Shown: positions 1 to 8,946 of the stretch, piece after piece
Layout of the letters: each line of letters starts with the position of its first letter
Position numbering within the stretch: the stretch's first letter is position 1
Source: Dactylorhiza incarnata
Taxonomy: Eukaryota; Streptophyta; Magnoliopsida; Asparagales; Orchidaceae
Reading direction: 5' to 3'
NCBI GenBank assembly: GCA_033032865.1
Contig: JAWHQI010000064.1
Location: 806,001-870,000 of the forward strand
DNA length: 64,000 nucleotides
Notes under the pieces: generated by a model
What the model was told of the DNA's origin: nothing
Databases searched by the model: none
The model's input: the letters and a program-made list of their open reading frames with translations, nothing else
Position numbers and translations under genes: made by a program

Positions 1-80
1 AACAAACAAGGAGACATAAAAATCTTGGTCTATGGGCTGATCCCTCAACCAGCCAAGTTCCATCCAACAAACCTGCTTGG

Positions 81-824
81 ATGATCCCTGTAAAATTCAC
101 AAAACCCATCAAATCAAACCAAGAAAAAGACTCACTAAATAAGGAAGAAGACTCCCTCAAGGAAATAAAACAATTTGATGAAACATCATATTATTCAGCT
201 GATGACTCTCAAACTTCATCTGAAGAAGCAACTAAGCCAAAAGAAACAATACATAAAAGAACAAAATCAGAAAAAGGAAAAAAGAAAATGTGTGAAGATA
301 CAGTTGCGTCGACTTTATATCGACGCATGAATGATAGTGCGTCGACTTTTACTCAACGCAACCTCTCAGATGCCTCGACCTCTACTCGACGCTTGAATAA
401 AAGTACGTCGACTTCCAATCAACGCAACTTTTTCCATGCGTCGATATCAGATCAACGCTATCGGGAGAAAGCGCCGAATATAAATCGAAGCAACTATCAA
501 CATGCGTCGAATAGATATCGACGCATAAAAATTCAGAGCAACTTAAATGCCTATTCTCCAAAAACCTTCTATAATTCCCATTCAGGATCCATTCATCCTA
601 ACCATGATTTCCATCCTAATCAACACATCTATCCTAACCAAAATTTCTACCCTAAACCTGGTAACCAAAATTCCCATCCTAATCAAACTTTCTATCCTAA
701 TCAACCCTTCTATCCTTCTCTAAACTCAAATTATCATAAGAATAAGATAATCAAGTGCCATATATGTAACAAAACTGGTCACCTTGCCAAACAATGTTGG
801 CACAACCAATCAAACTATCTGTAA
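81..824 (+). CDS. E1 gag-like zinc-knuckle ORF (copia-like element)
   Basis: An uninterrupted 247-codon frame ending in a CCHC zinc knuckle (CHICNKTGHLAKQC, about residues 225-238). This is the nucleic-acid-binding end of a retrotransposon Gag, which packages element RNA in virus-like particles. The middle is low complexity: Ser/Thr/Arg-rich repeats from about residue 75 to 150, then repeats built on HPN and FYPN up to the knuckle. The usual copia capsid domain is not recognisable, so this is probably only the C-terminal part of Gag, or a reduced Gag whose beginning lies before the window; the ATG at 81 may not be the true start. No protease, integrase or RT follows, so the element looks non-autonomous. 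The Ser/Thr/Arg repeats are encoded by palindromic DNA motifs that recur in this element's LTR. Confidence 0.6.
   Translation: MIPVKFTKPIKSNQEKDSLNKEEDSLKEIKQFDETSYYSADDSQTSSEEATKPKETIHKRTKSEKGKKKMCEDTVASTLYRRMNDSASTFTQRNLSDASTSTRRLNKSTSTSNQRNFFHASISDQRYREKAPNINRSNYQHASNRYRRIKIQSNLNAYSPKTFYNSHSGSIHPNHDFHPNQHIYPNQNFYPKPGNQNSHPNQTFYPNQPFYPSLNSNYHKNKIIKCHICNKTGHLAKQCWHNQSNYL
305..525. repeat. palindromic TGCGTCGA/TCGACGCA motifs inside E1 gag
   Basis: Inverted pairs of TGCGTCGA and TCGACGCA with short loops lie in coding sequence, at 305-327 and 503-525, with decayed copies between them. At protein level they produce a recurring Ser-Thr...Arg-Arg pattern. Confidence 0.8.
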
Positions 825-1263
825 AAATTAGTCCTAGACTGACTTAGAACTAGGAAGATATAAAAAGAAATAAACACCTAAAATTCTTCAGGAAAATCAA
901 AAGTCACGTCGACTTCTAATCGACGCACCGTCGATGACTCAACTCAATAAGTGAAATCGACGCATATGTCGATTACAATCGACGCATACGTCGATACGAA
1001 ACCCTAACATCTTAACGCGGGCTGTATCGACGCTTACGTCGAATTCCACTCGACGTAACGTCGACTTCATAAAAACGAGCGGCAATGCTAAAATATTTTC
1101 GGTCACATCCACTGAAGTACCGAATAAGCCTCGAATTGAGTCCCGTTTCGACGCTTCACCTGACTTAAAAAGACTCTTCAATTAGAAACCTTCACTACTC
1201 TGCATCCTTTATCCTTCTTGCTCCTTAGTCCAGCCATTTCCTCCTCTCTTTCACTGACCTAAA
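825..1263 (+). repeat. E1 spacer with TCGACG-type inverted motifs
   Basis: Non-coding stretch between the gag ORF and the accessory ORF. From about 905 to 1072 it holds repeated TCGACG, ACGTCGA and TCGACGCA motifs of the same kind as in the gag ORF and the LTR. Nothing else is recognisable. Confidence 0.6.
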
Positions 1264-3126
1264 ATGGCTCCCAAGATAAACTCCGGTTTCGACATTGACC
1301 TCGACTCCTTCCAAGCCGCTGCAAAAAATTATAAGAACATCATAGCTCTCTTCACTGAAGCTGGATTGGACAAACTCATCTCCACAAGATGCAAGCTCCT
1401 GGAAACATAGCTCACAGAGCTGATGACTCATGTTCAGATATCTGAACAAGGAGAAATCCAGGGAACAATCTATGAGACACCAGTCTCAATCTCTGCAGAA
1501 CATATTAGGACCACCTTTGATCTTCCTTTAGGTATATCCTAATATTATCTTTGTTCAAATAAAATAGGGAAAGGAAATCAATTTCTAAAGAGTAACCTTA
1601 TAAGTCTTTATCATTCCCCTATTAGGTGATGAATCTATAGACCTCACACCTGATGAAATCAAGCATCTGCTAACCACCATGAAGTTTTCAAGGGATAAAC
1701 CAATCCATCTAAAGAAAATAGAGTTTTCTGAGGAGTACAGTCTGCTAGCAGATATAGTAGGAAATATACTACTATGTAAAATTTCAGCCCATGATACAGT
1801 ACCCAAGCAGCAACTGAACATCATGGGGGCCCTTGTATTGAAGAAGAAAATAGACTAGGCCAGCTGTCTGCTCAAGATGATAGGCTCTAGATATTCTCAC
1901 AAAGAGAATGCCTACATGAGGATTATGAGTCAAGTACTCTTCCACTCCTTCCCTGACCTATGTAGGTCAAAAGGAATTCTTATCCCTCCTGGAAAGAGGA
2001 TGTCCATTGCCCTCTTCTCCAAATGGACCAGGCAAATCCCCAAGCCTGGTTCCATTCCTGACAGAACTCCCTCTCCTCCCAATTCTCCTGGTCATCCATC
2101 TTCTCCTCCTCCTCCTCAAAGAAACACTCCTTCTCTACCACCATCATCTACTCCACTAGTCTCTTCCACTCTCACAACTCCTACTCTACCTACCTCTTCT
2201 CAAACACCTGCTCAAACAGCAGTTTCTCCATCTCTTCCTCCTCCTACTTTCTCATTCTCTCCACCTCCTTTATCACCCATACCTCATGTATCAACTAACT
2301 TCTCTCCAGCTTCATCACCACCTCCACCACTCTCTACTCATCACCAACCACAACATGAACCATCTGCATCCACTGAAGCTCTCCTCACTCAGTGCATTGC
2401 ATCAACAGCTCAACATTCCAAGCAATGCTGGATGAGCACTGCTCCCAGATTCATTCCTCCATCCTACACATGCACACCCAAATAGATGGGGTCAGTGCCT
2501 CTGTGCAAAGTCTGAAGAACTCTCTCTCTTCCTCAAGAGTTACCAAGTCTTTCTTAACCTCCTTGGCCAAGAAGGTCAAGAAGGGGGAGAAGCTAGATGA
2601 AGAGCAGCCCTCCAATCTTAAATCTCCCTCACACAAATCCCTTCCTTCTTCAAAATCTGACAGTCTTGCACTGCTCAAGACAATTGGAAATGAGAAAGTA
2701 CCTGAGCTACATATTGAAGAACAAACAATAGAGGTACTCAATATAGCAAGAGAGGCTGCAAATCAAGTGGTACTATTATAAGTGGAGGCAAGCAGGGCAG
2801 AAAATGAAGCTGAAAAGGAAGATGTGGCAGATGGTGAGAAAGACAAAGAAACTGAAACTCAGGGGGAGCTGGATACTGCTATGAATGAAGCTGAAAATGA
2901 AAAAGGACAGCCATATGCTGTGTTGGCTGAAGCTGAAGCTTAGGTGGAGCCAGATGCTGTTTTAACTAATGCTGAAATAGAAATAGAAGGCTCTGAAGTT
3001 CCATTCCAGGGGGAGCACACCACTGTGACTCAGGGGGAGCTGAGGGTACAATCTGCTACTGAGAAAGAGCAACCCACCAAAGTATTCAAAAGAAAAAGAA
3101 AGACTCCTCCTACCCCTCCTGAATAA
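1264..3126 (+). pseudogene. decayed accessory ORF of E1 (plant transposon-protein type)
   Basis: A degenerate gene between gag and the 3' LTR, where pol or an extra ORF would lie. The ATG at 1264 opens a frame broken by TAG at 1408. A likely intron follows at 1532-1625 (GT...AG, frame kept), then TAG at 1856, a frame change near 2400-2480, TAA at 2779 and TAG at 2941. The N-terminal part resembles the helical proteins of unknown function annotated in plants as putative plant transposon proteins; that match is from memory of the family style. The middle (about 2030-2390) is a Pro/Ser/Thr-rich linker. The last part is Lys/Glu-rich, looks coiled-coil-like and ends in a basic KRKRK cluster resembling a nuclear-localisation signal. 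No enzyme motif is seen. Confidence 0.55.
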
Positions 3127-3310
3127 TGATTAAAAATAAGGCTGAATACTAAACATGAAGTCTGTTTATATAATTCTGGGAAGCTTGTTTATATGATCTC
3201 TCTTTCTAATTTCTCTTCTGATTGTTTGACATATTTCTGTTCTATATAATTGCCCTGCTGAGTTGATTAAATGCTAGTACAATTTTCCTCTAAATAGGGT
3301 TAAGACAAAT

Positions 3311-3319
3311 AGGGGGAGA
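3311..3319 (+). other. E1 polypurine tract
   Basis: AGGGGGAGA lies one base before the LTR start TGTTGGG. This is the expected plus-strand primer for a plus-oriented element and supports the LTR start at 3321. The 3127-3310 stretch before it is unremarkable AT-rich sequence. Confidence 0.7.
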
Positions 3320-3320
3320 T

Positions 3321-4633
3321 TGTTGGGAAAATGATTTCTCTTAACCCCTGAAAATGAGTTAAATATGAATTCCAAGAAAGGAAAATCAAGGTAAGTAAAT
3401 ATGCGTCGAATAGTATTCGACGCAACGTCGAAGTTGTATCGACGTTCCTTTCAGAATGAGTCGAAGTACCTTTAAGAAGAATTCGACGTATCCTATGTCG
3501 ACGTTGCTCTGACTTCTAGTCGACGCATCTTGAGAAGTCGACGCACCGTAGTCGACGCACCTTCCTTATTCTCCTCTCGACGTCCAGCCAGGATGAATTC
3601 GACGCTTACGTCGAATAGTAATCGACGCACGTCGATTACTATGATTAATTCAAAAATCGCCAGATCTCTTTCCTTCTTTTATAGATCTGATTTATATGGA
3701 ATCAATTTATTCTTTATAGCCGTTCTGAATCATTCTTTCCTCTAATAGATTCTTGGCTAAATTGATTAAATCCTTTATGGACATTATTTGAAATCAGATT
3801 GAATACTTTCCTTCTATGGATATAACTGTTATGGAAATTTCTTTTTCTTTCTAATACTCTGCCTGCTAATTGATTACTCTCCTATAGTGTTATTTTAATA
3901 AACAGAGCTATAAATAACCAAGGAGGTCGGCAGAGAAAAACAAGAAGTGATCCACCATATACACATTGAAAAAGAGAAAAAGCTCCCAAAAGTGAAAAGA
4001 GAGAGAATAGAGAAATTGTTCTGCAGCAACCATCATGCATTCTTCTTCTTCTGCTTCTAAAGCCATACTGCTGCAAAATTCTGAAAAGCTTACAATCTCC
4101 TTCTCACTATAGAAGGGAGATTTAATTCACTACTTCTTGTGCTTCTAATCTTCTTGCTAGGAAGAAGATTCATTCTTGTCTTAAATACTTCTTTTCCTTT
4201 TTCTTATTTTCATTCTCACATATTGTAAAAGAGTTTTTAGAATCACTCTTCAAAAAATTCAGTTGTACTGGTTCTAAGAGTCTCCTTTTCAAAAGACTCA
4301 GTTGGTTCTAAGAGTCTCCTTGTCAAAAGACTCAGGGTTGTTCTAAGAGTCTCCTTATCAAAAGACTCAGTGCAAGATAGTGAATTTCCTACCAAGGGGG
4401 TAGAAGAGTGGACTACCCAAAGTTTGGGAAACCACTATATTTCTTTGTGTTGTGCTGTGATTTTTCTTATTGCATTTATTTTTCTTTACTTGTTTAATTC
4501 TTGTTGGTGTGTGGGAAGCTCTAATCTGTGATCACTATACCCATATATATAATTATTAACTTTGCACAAAAATATTTTAAATCTCTATTCACCCCCTCTA
4601 GAGAATTCTAGTGAGGTTAACTGTGCACTTTCA
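3321..4633 (+). mobile_element. E1 3' LTR (copia-like)
   Basis: Starts TGTTGGG right after a polypurine tract and ends ...CACTTTCA, giving TG...CA boundaries and a length near 1.3 kb. The segment ATTCACCCCCTCTAG shortly before the end is typical of plant copia LTRs. The 5' partner is outside the window, so no TSD can be tested and the right end is approximate. The LTR holds perfect palindromes (3402-3424 and 3615-3642). About 4290-4370 carries three copies of a motif like AAGAGTCTCCTT...AAAGACTCAG. The 85 bases after the LTR contain three copies of a short CTCAGG-type repeat and nothing else. Confidence 0.65.
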
Positions 4634-4718
4634 CCAGCCCTACAAGCTCAGGACAACAATCCCTACACACTCAGGCAAATGCCCGACAAACTCAGGCAAA
4701 AAGCCTTATAGAAAAAGA

Positions 4719-5827
4719 TGTTTTAGAAATATTCTACAGCAGAAATACTCTCCTGTAGATCCTGCACAGTTTGTGCTTTCCTATAGCTGAAGATGTTGAT
4801 AACAACTACCACTTGATCTTCCTCTTCAATAGAAGGATGGAAGATCACCCTGCCCCTTCTGGTGGAGGAGCTATCTTCTTCTCTCAGTTTCTTCTTCTCT
4901 TTCAGTGAGCAGGAAGAAAGACGAGAGCAGTTGTCGTCAATGGCGAAAATAGATTTTGCAAGCAATCGTCCGGGGGTATTAGAAAATACCCTAACTCTTT
5001 CATTTATACTTCTTTTATCTTCAACGGCTCTAATTTGATCTCCTAAGAAGTATGGGAGATAATGGTGGTCCCCTGTAGCTTTTCGGCAATTTGCCCTAGC
5101 CGCAGGTCCCGCCGCCCTGCCTATCTGTAGAGAAGGTCCGCGTTCGACGAACGCGCTACACTCTGCGTTCGATGAACCACCTTATTTCTGCGTTCAATGA
5201 TCTGCCTTGTCTCTGCATTCGACGAACGGCACTCTGCGTTCGACGAACACGCCAAGCTCTGCGTTCAATGATCTGCCTTATCTCTGCGTTTGACGAACGA
5301 CAGTCTGCGTTCGACAAACACGCCAATTATCAGTTGTTTCTTCTATCTCGTCTCAGCGGTCGACGAACTGTATTCTGGGTTCGACGAATGACACTTTGCG
5401 TTCGACGAACACGCTCTTTGCCTTCTCAGCGGCTCCTTCTCTAGTCTCATCTCAGCGGTCGACGAACTTGGTTCTGCGTTCGACGAACACACTCTTTGCC
5501 TTCTCAGCGACTCCTTCTCTGGTCTCGTCTCAGCGATCGACGAACTTGGTTCTGCATTCGACGAACGGCACTCTGCGTTCGATGAATGGCACTCTGCGTT
5601 TGACGAACACGCTGATTCCTGCGTTCGACGAACTGCCAGCTGAGACAAATTTTCTTCAACTTAGGAGAAGATTTCTCCTAACCTTAGGTCTTGATTAACC
5701 CTTTCTCTTGAGTCACCTAAGCCTGTTTAACATACAAAAACAAAGTTTTATCAAATACAATATGTACTTAGTATTGGAAGTGATGCCTCTTCAAATCAAA
5801 GGAACATTTAGGGCAATATTCCCAACA
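4719..5827 (-). mobile_element. copia-like LTR in reverse orientation, probably solo
   Basis: Read on the minus strand this begins TGTTGGGAATATTGCCC at 5827, a classic copia-type LTR start. A plausible end ...TCTAAAACA lies at 4719. No primer site, polypurine tract or coding sequence is attached. The flanking five bases do not match (AAAGA versus ATAAC), so the left boundary is uncertain and a deletion is possible. A cluster of GCGTTCGACGAAC-type repeats lies at about 5139-5640; the ORFs it creates are not genes. It abuts the 83-bp array of G1 almost exactly. Confidence 0.45.
5139..5640. repeat. GCGTTCGACGAACGC palindrome cluster
   Basis: Many copies of a GCGTTCGACGAAC-like motif spaced 15-50 bases apart within the reversed LTR. 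The copy at 5139-5155 is a perfect inverted repeat: CGCGTTCG, one base, CGAACGCG. Confidence 0.85.
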
Positions 5828-5828
5828 A

Positions 5829-6657
5829 TAACTGCCTTTAAAACCTGCCACCGAGTGAGCCTACGACCCTGCCAGCTAGGTGAGAGCCTGGTCAGCGGGT
5901 CTGCTGGGGCTAACTGCCTTTGAAACCTGCCACCGAGTGAGCCTACGGTCCTGCCAGCTAGGTGAGAGCTTGGTCAGCGGGTTTGCTCGGGGCTAACTGC
6001 CTTTGAAACCTGCCACCGAGTGAGCCTACGACCCTGCCAGCTAGGTGAGAGCCTGTTCAGCGGGTCTGCTTGGGGCTAACTGCCTTTGAAACCTGCCACC
6101 GAGTGAGCCTACGGCCCTGCCAACTAGGTGAGAGCCTGGTCAGCGGGTCTGCTCGGGGCTAACTGCCTTTGAAACCTGCCACTGAGTGAGTCTACGGACC
6201 TGCCAACTAGGTGAGAACCTGGTCAGCGGGTCTGCTCGGGGCTAACTGCCTTTGAAACCTGCCACCGAGTGAGCCTACGACCCTGCCAGCTAGGTGAGAT
6301 CCTGGTCAGCGGGTCTGCTCAGGGCTAACTGCCTTTGAAACCTGCCACCGAGTGAGCCTACGACCCTGTCAGCTAGGTGAAAGCCTGGTCAGCGGGTCTG
6401 CTCGGGGATAACTACCTTTGAAACCTGCCACTGAGTGAGCCTACGACCCTGCCAGCTTGGTGAGAGCCTGGTCAGCGGGTCTGCTGGGGGCTAACTGCCT
6501 TTGAAACCTGCCACCGAGTGAGCCTACGGCCCTGCCAGCTAGGTGAGAGCCTGGTCAGCGGGTCTGCTCGGGGCTAACTGCCTTTGAAACCTGCCACCGA
6601 GTGAGCCTACGACCCTGCCAGCTAGGTGAGAGCCTGGTCAGCGGGTCTGCTCGGGGC
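5829..6657. repeat. G1 tandem array, 10 x 83 bp
   Basis: Ten head-to-tail units start at 5829, 5911, 5994, 6077, 6160, 6243, 6326, 6409, 6492 and 6575; the first is 82 bp, the rest 83. Blocks within the unit (CGAGTGAG, CCTGCCAGCT, CCTGGTCAGCGG, CTCGGGGC) also occur in the same order in the 87-bp array of G3. Tandem repeats in the region before the 3' LTR are a known property of Tat-clade gypsy elements. Confidence 0.95.
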
Positions 6658-6789
6658 TATTCTTTTTCACATTCTAAGCATCATCAGCTTGTAAGTTGAC
6701 ACCAACCATTCATAAAATAAAAACAAAGTTCAAAAAACAAACCTGAGCAAAGCAGCCTTGCATCTCATAAAAAGGATTTCCCTCTCCCC

Positions 6790-7109
6790 TTCGGCGAGTG
6801 GTATGATCTCGCGGAGTCCACTCGCACACTCAGCACTCGCCGAGCTGGGTAATCTGTCGCTCGGGCACATCTCGCCCATTTCCTTCCGCCACCGCCTCCT
6901 TCCCGGGTCGTTGGCCTAGTGCGTTCCCGCCTAACAGCTGGGACGCCACAACTGGGACCGCGGGTGTCTCAAACTCGCTTCTGGCGGCGAATGCGAGATG
7001 CAAGGTCTGCAGGACCTCTCGCTTGAAATCTTCAAACATTCATATCGTCACCCCACTCGCGAGTGGTTGCGAGTGGCCTAGGTCAGATCTTTCTCCTCCA
7101 TCTCCAGCC
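6790..7109 (-). pseudogene. G1 truncated gag N-terminus (Tat-type gypsy)
   Basis: Reading left from the primer site, an ATG at 7109 opens a Gag start beginning MAGDGGE. A TGA falls immediately before the second ATG at 7039, and the frame then runs on as MFEDFKREVLQTL. This aligns in style with the G2 Gag start (MFADFRKEVLDTL). Only about 100 codons remain: the capsid domain, zinc finger and all of pol are missing. After a 130-base AT-rich spacer the sequence passes straight into the 83-bp array. The element could only have moved with proteins supplied by a relative. Confidence 0.7.
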
Positions 7110-7146
7110 ATGGAGCTCAGCTTGAGATTTTTCGTGCTGGTCACTC

Positions 7147-7164
7147 TCCACGCTCACCGCACCA
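7147..7164 (-). other. G1 primer-binding site (tRNA-Phe)
   Basis: TCCACGCTCACCGCACCA on the plus strand equals the 3' end of plant tRNA-Phe including CCA, so the minus-strand RNA would pair with it. It sits three bases from the LTR edge at 7168. Confidence 0.85.
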
Positions 7165-7167
7165 TAA

Positions 7168-8706
7168 TGTTGAAACCAATACTTGGTCTCTTGTGGAGTT
7201 CGGGGTCCACAAAAAAGGGGGTGACCTCACACTTACTTCTCTCAAGGGAGAGAGCTAGGCCGAAGACTTAGGAAACTAGGAACAAGACCAAGGGCTCAGC
7301 GAGGAGGTCCCACCACACACCCGGAATATCTTAGAGTGCTTCCCCTCCCAAGCCAATGCTGAGCTTGGGGCACCTTTGGAGGCTCTCTCCACCCACTAAA
7401 GAGACTTGGAGAGAGAGATGGCAAAAGAGAGAAGTCTCGAGAGAACCTCTCCAAATGGTGCCCCCTTGGTGCTATTTATAGTTTTTGGAAATGGGTCTGC
7501 AAATAACCAAATTCTAGCCCACGAGATTACGAAAATACCCTCGGATTTGGCCTGGGAATAGCCAAATCCCACTGTTCGAAGGCGCTAAATACAGTCTAGC
7601 ACACATCCCAGGCCGGGCGAGAGGGGGTTGACCTCCTCCCCTGCTCTCCCCCTCACTGGGCTGGGGCGGGGCGAGCTGGGAGGGTGTCTCCCTCCTGAGC
7701 TCGCCCCCTGCTGGGGGCAGGGGCGAGAGGAGCTCGCCCCCCCCCCCTTTGTTGGGGAGCTGGGGCGAGAGGAGCTCTCCCCCTGCTGGGGGCGGGGCGG
7801 GAGGATCTCGCCCCCCCCCCCCCCCCTTTTGCTGGGGAGCAGGGGCGAGAGGAGCTCGCCCCCTGCTGGGGCGGGGTGAGAGGAGCTCGCCTCCCCCCTT
7901 TGATGGGGTGCAGTAGTGAGAGGAGCTCGCCCCCTGCTGGAGGCGGGGACGATAGGAGCTCGCCCCCCCCCCCCCCCCCCCCCTTTGCTGGGGAGCAGGG
8001 GCGAGAGGAGCTCGCCCCCCCCCCCCCCCCCCAACCTTGCTGGGGAGCAGGGGCGAGAGGAGCTCGCCCCTTCTTTGCTGGGGAGCAGGGGAGAGAGGAG
8101 CTCCACCCCCCCCCCCCCCTTGCTGGGGAGCAGGGGTGAGAGGAGCTTGCCCCTTCTTTGCTGGGGAGCAGGGGCGAGAGGAGCTCGCCCCCTGCTGGGG
8201 GCGGGGCGAGAGGAGCTCGCCCCCCCCCCCCCCCTGCTGGGGAGCAGGGGCGAGAGGAGCTCACCCCCCCTTTGCTGGGGAGCAGAGGCGAGAGGAGCTC
8301 GCCCCCCCCCCCTTTTGCTGGGGAGCAGGGGCGAGAGGAGCTCGCCCCCTGCTGGGGGAGGGGCGAGAGGAGCTCGCCCCCCCCCCCCCCCCCCCTTGCT
8401 GGGGAGCAGGGGCGAGAGGAGCTCGCCCCCTGCTGGAGGCGGGGGCGACAGGAGCTCGCCCTCCGCCTGGGATCTCGCCCCCATTGATGGGGGCGGGGGC
8501 GAGAGGAGCTCGCCCCCTGCTTGGGCGGACTCGAGCCCAGGAGGCCGCACGCCTCCGGCTCGCCCCTCTTACGGGATGGGCGAGCGGGAGGCCTCCGCCT
8601 CCACCGTTCTCCCACTCCTTCTTGCCTGGGGTCAGCGCCAAAAAACTGCTGGGCCTAAAGACATTTTAGGCCCCGGGGACCCACTCGGCGAATACGGGGT
8701 TGCACA
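7168..8706 (-). mobile_element. G1 5' LTR (gypsy)
   Basis: Plus-strand TGTTGAAACC at 7168 to GGGGTTGCACA at 8706. Both edges match the style of the G2 and G3 LTRs (TGTTGAAACC...GTTGTACA). A TATA box (TATTTATA on plus, 7473-7480) lies where the U3/R junction is expected. About 950 bases in the middle are a GC-rich repeat block. A segment at 7297-7360 is shared with the LTRs of G0, G2 and G3. The partner LTR to the left is not present. To the right (8707) lies G0 sequence and no polypurine tract. Confidence 0.8.
7680..8530. repeat. GGGGCGAG...CTCGCCCC repeat block with long C runs
   Basis: Roughly twenty degenerate copies of a unit containing GCTGGGGAGCAGGGGCGAG, AGGAG, CTCGCCCC and then a C run of up to about 18 bases. 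GGGGCGAG and CTCGCCCC form 8-bp inverted arms round a 5-base loop (for example 7998-8018). All long ORFs here are by-products of the repeat. Confidence 0.9.
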
Positions 8707-8818
8707 CTGGAGGCCGGCAGTCTTGACGTGCGCTATTGAACCTGCGACTTTATTTAATACTCGCCACCCCGAGTTGTAATCGCGGCGTCGTGTCCGACAA
8801 GCCAGATTACTCAACTAC

Positions 8819-8826
8819 TATAAATA
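8819..8826 (+). promoter_or_regulatory. TATA box of the G0 antisense gene
   Basis: TATAAATA, 120 bases before the ATG at 8947. G2 has matching TATA boxes before both of its antisense genes. Confidence 0.6.
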
Positions 8827-8946
8827 GGGGGTGGGTGAGTATTAAATACGCTTTTGGCGATCTTCTTCTTTGCAAGCGAGTATCTTCCGCCTTTTCTTCT
8901 TCTCGCCTTCCCTGATACTCGCTCCTCTTCTCTTCTTTTCTTCAGG

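Noticed and set aside
4723..4965. 80-residue ORF on the minus strand
   Set aside because: Lies within the reversed copia LTR; low complexity and no family.
5172..5698. ORFs rich in SSNAE or RRT repeats
   Set aside because: They follow the GCGTTCGACGAAC repeat within an LTR; no domain.
5829..6657. CRISPR array
   Set aside because: Units are contiguous 83-bp tandem copies without spacers, in plant retroelement context; the same holds for the 96/98-, 87- and 45-bp arrays.
7168..8706. G1 LTR as the 3' LTR of G0
   Set aside because: It differs strongly from the G0 5' LTR (563 bp), lacks a polypurine tract on its right and has a primer site on its left.
7585..8779. Several 200-320 residue Pro/Ser/Gly-rich ORFs
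   Set aside because: By-products of the GGGGCGAG/C-run repeat inside the G1 LTR, open in many frames at once.
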